A stretch of DNA of 64,000 nt, from positions 363,743-427,742 of the forward strand of contig JAEUVA010000008.1 of NCBI GenBank assembly GCA_016787045.1, given 5' to 3'. Positions 62,781 through 64,000 of the stretch are shown one piece after another (position 1 is the first letter of the stretch; every line of letters begins with the position of its first letter). The notes beneath the pieces are model-generated. The model was not told the origin of the DNA, ran no database searches, and saw only the letters and a program-made list of their open reading frames with translations. Source of the DNA: Chitinophagales bacterium. Its GTDB lineage: Bacteria; Bacteroidota; Bacteroidia; Chitinophagales; LD1. The position numbers and the translations under genes are program-made.

Positions 62781-63231
62781 GAATGGGTGATGAAAGTCAT
62801 GAACCTGTCGGAAGTTTTTCCGAATGCGTCATGAAAGCCATGAACCTGTCGGAAGTTTTTCCGAATGCGTCATGAAAGCCATGAACCTATCGGAAGTTTT
62901 TCCGAATGCATCATGAAAGCCATGAACCTATCGGAAGTTTTTCCGAATGCATCATGAAAGCCATGAACCTGTCGGAAGTTTTTCCGAATGCATCATGAAA
63001 GTCATGAACCTGTCGGAAGTTTTTCCGAATGCATCATGAAAGTCATGAACATGTCGGAAGTTTTTCCGAATGCATCATGAAAGTCATGAACATGTCGGAA
63101 TTTTTTCCGAATACGCCATGAAAGTCATGAACCTGTCGGAAGTTTTTCCGAATGCGTCATGAAAGTCATGAACCTATCGGAAGTTTTTCCGAACGCATAA
63201 AGCTGCGCGTGGGGGCTTCGGAAGTTTTTCC
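62781..63231. repeat. Array of 41-bp tandem repeats (10 full copies plus one degenerate)
   Basis: Unit starts at 62781, 62822, 62863, 62904, 62945, 62986, 63027, 63068, 63109 and 63150; the eleventh (63191-63231) keeps only the ends. Each unit contains TCATGA-AAG-TCATGA-like and TCGGAAGTTTTTCCGA inverted repeats. Copies differ at only a few sites (for example GTC/GCC, CTG/CTA, GCG/GCA). No spacers, so it is not a CRISPR. A chain of short frames runs through it; see the findings. It lies in the 731-bp gap between tig and ccmE, both on the minus strand. Confidence 0.97.
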
Positions 63232-63300
63232 GGGCAACCAATGCAGTAGCTGAGTAGGTATAGTTAAACTTGCCGGGGTGTAAACGGCCACTCACCACAT
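63232..63300. other. Short spacer between repeat array and tig terminator
   Basis: About 70 bases with no reading frame or motif that I recognise. Confidence 0.4.
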
Positions 63301-63336
63301 AAAAAAAGCCGCCTGATAATCGGGCGGCTTTTTTTT
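63301..63336 (-). terminator. Rho-independent terminator of tig
   Basis: A stem GCCGCC/GGCGGC (63308-63313 with 63323-63328), extended by GAT/ATC pairing, flanked by A's on the left and eight T's on the right. The minus-strand T-tract ends the trigger factor gene 25 bases after its stop. The same sequence can stop plus-strand transcription. Confidence 0.9.
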
Positions 63337-63352
63337 ATGTGGCAACAAGCAA

Positions 63353-64000
63353 CTATTGGGGTTGTTGTTGCTCTAACAGTGCTTTGAAATCATCTAAACT
63401 AATGGGGGTTTCGTTTAGCTTAACCTTACTTTTGATGTAGCCCAGTACTTTGTCTTCCAGCAATTGCTCGCGGGTTTGTGAGATTACTTTTTTATCGGCC
63501 AGTTGCTTGTTCATAAACTCTTGCACCCACTCATCGCCAATGTTGCGTAAACCGTAGCCGTATAGTTGCTGCACTACATTCATGCGTACGCGCTCTTTCA
63601 CTTCGTCTTCGGTTACTTCTATGTTTTGTTGGGCTACCAGTTTGCGTTGTATCAAACTCCAGCGCAAGCTTTTGGCAAAATTCGGAAAGTCTTTTTCTAA
63701 CTCTTCTTCTGTAATGGGCTTTTCGTTGGTTAGTTTTATCCAGCGCTTTAAAAAATCTTCGGGCAGCGGAAACTCAATATTTTCCATTACGCCTTTGTAC
63801 AAGTCGTTGATGAGCACGGTATCGGTACGGCCATCAAAATAGCTGGCTAAGTCGGTGGCAATGTTTTCGCGCATTTCGGCTTCGGTTTTGGGGCCGTTTT
63901 CGCCATACACTTTCACAAAAAACTCCTCATTAATTTCGGCAGGTACCGAGCGGGTAATGTTGTTGATGGTAAGTTTAAAGCGGTGGCCTATCTCTTCTAC
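63353..64000 (-). CDS. tig: Trigger factor, C-terminal part (5' end outside window)
   Basis: Ribosome-associated chaperone with a peptidyl-prolyl isomerase domain. About 215 residues visible, continuing past the right edge (VEEIGHRFKLTINNIT at 64000 downward). INEEFFVKVYGENGPKTEAEM and MENIEFPLPEDFLKRWIK are typical of the tig C-terminal chaperone arms in Bacteroidota, and the Gln-rich end (LLEQQQPQ) closes the protein. The start codon and N-terminal ribosome-binding domain lie outside the window. Confidence 0.88.
   Translation of the reverse strand, partial: VEEIGHRFKLTINNITRSVPAEINEEFFVKVYGENGPKTEAEMRENIATDLASYFDGRTDTVLINDLYKGVMENIEFPLPEDFLKRWIKLTNEKPITEEELEKDFPNFAKSLRWSLIQRKLVAQQNIEVTEDEVKERVRMNVVQQLYGYGLRNIGDEWVQEFMNKQLADKKVISQTREQLLEDKVLGYIKSKVKLNETPISLDDFKALLEQQQPQ

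Noticed and set aside
62781..63231. CRISPR array
   Set aside because: Units abut without unique spacers, period is constant 41 bp and no cas gene is near.

Overview
The window looks like a chromosomal segment from a member of the Bacteroidota, probably a Chitinophagales-like lineage (the phylum is well supported, the order is a guess). Evidence: several secreted proteins end in type IX secretion (T9SS) sorting domains; a PorD/DUF4835 gene is present; there is a Porin_10-type barrel, class-specific RibBA and menaquinone genes, and promoters of the Bacteroidota type (TTTG ... TAnnTTTG/TAnnTTCG). TGA is read as stop. Almost all of the sequence is ordinary core and lineage-specific chromosome. 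I see no phage, insertion sequence, CRISPR array, rRNA or tRNA.

Layout. 1-8461: end of an unidentified gene, menA, an HtrA protease, dapF plus a GNAT gene, then a minus-strand cluster (endonuclease/exonuclease/phosphatase family protein, TPR protein, murB). 8636-16125: porin, HAD phosphatase, PAP2-type membrane protein, CPBP protease, thiL, an isolated nuoD-nuoE pair and a VOC protein. 16331-21988: minus-strand ribBA-mazG-giant NtrY-like histidine kinase. 22233-32361: photolyase and a run of small lipoproteins and secreted proteins, including a glycine-rich surface protein, a PspC mini-protein with a GTG start, PorD and a T9SS-sorted serine hydrolase. 32420-41210: arginine decarboxylase, dnaK with an unusual upstream region, osmC, TPR protein, 3-hydroxyacyl-CoA dehydrogenase, LpxL-type acyltransferase, PhoD. 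41283-45697: class A PBP and a two-gene transketolase interrupted by a four-helix-bundle (23S IVP-like) gene. 45713-55127: aldo/keto reductase, fabI, T9SS protein, DUF6498 protein, aldose epimerase, clpS, an acyl-CoA dehydrogenase-SCP2 fusion, a RelE-type toxin-antitoxin pair, nucleoside phosphorylase, T9SS metallopeptidase. 55278-64000: rpsA, a large Ig-like-repeat T9SS protein, ccmF, ccmE, a 41-bp tandem repeat array and the trigger factor gene running off the end.

How it fits together. Many genes serve the envelope: peptidoglycan (dapF, murB, PBP1A), lipid A and fatty acids (LpxL-like, FabI), periplasmic quality control (HtrA), respiration (MenA, NuoD/E, CcmE/F) and T9SS export (PorD plus four or more cargo proteins). 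Protein folding and turnover are represented by trigger factor, DnaK and ClpS. The strongest unexplained element is the 451-bp array of 41-bp repeats (62781-63231) between tig and ccmE. Each unit carries two short inverted repeats, and ten successive 14- or 13-codon reading frames are linked by ATGA stop/start overlaps. Other points of note are a CxxxY-type CcmE, the insertion between the transketolase halves, a sigma54-like/TGACAG-repeat region before dnaK, and a Cys-containing N-terminal domain shared by two T9SS cargo proteins.
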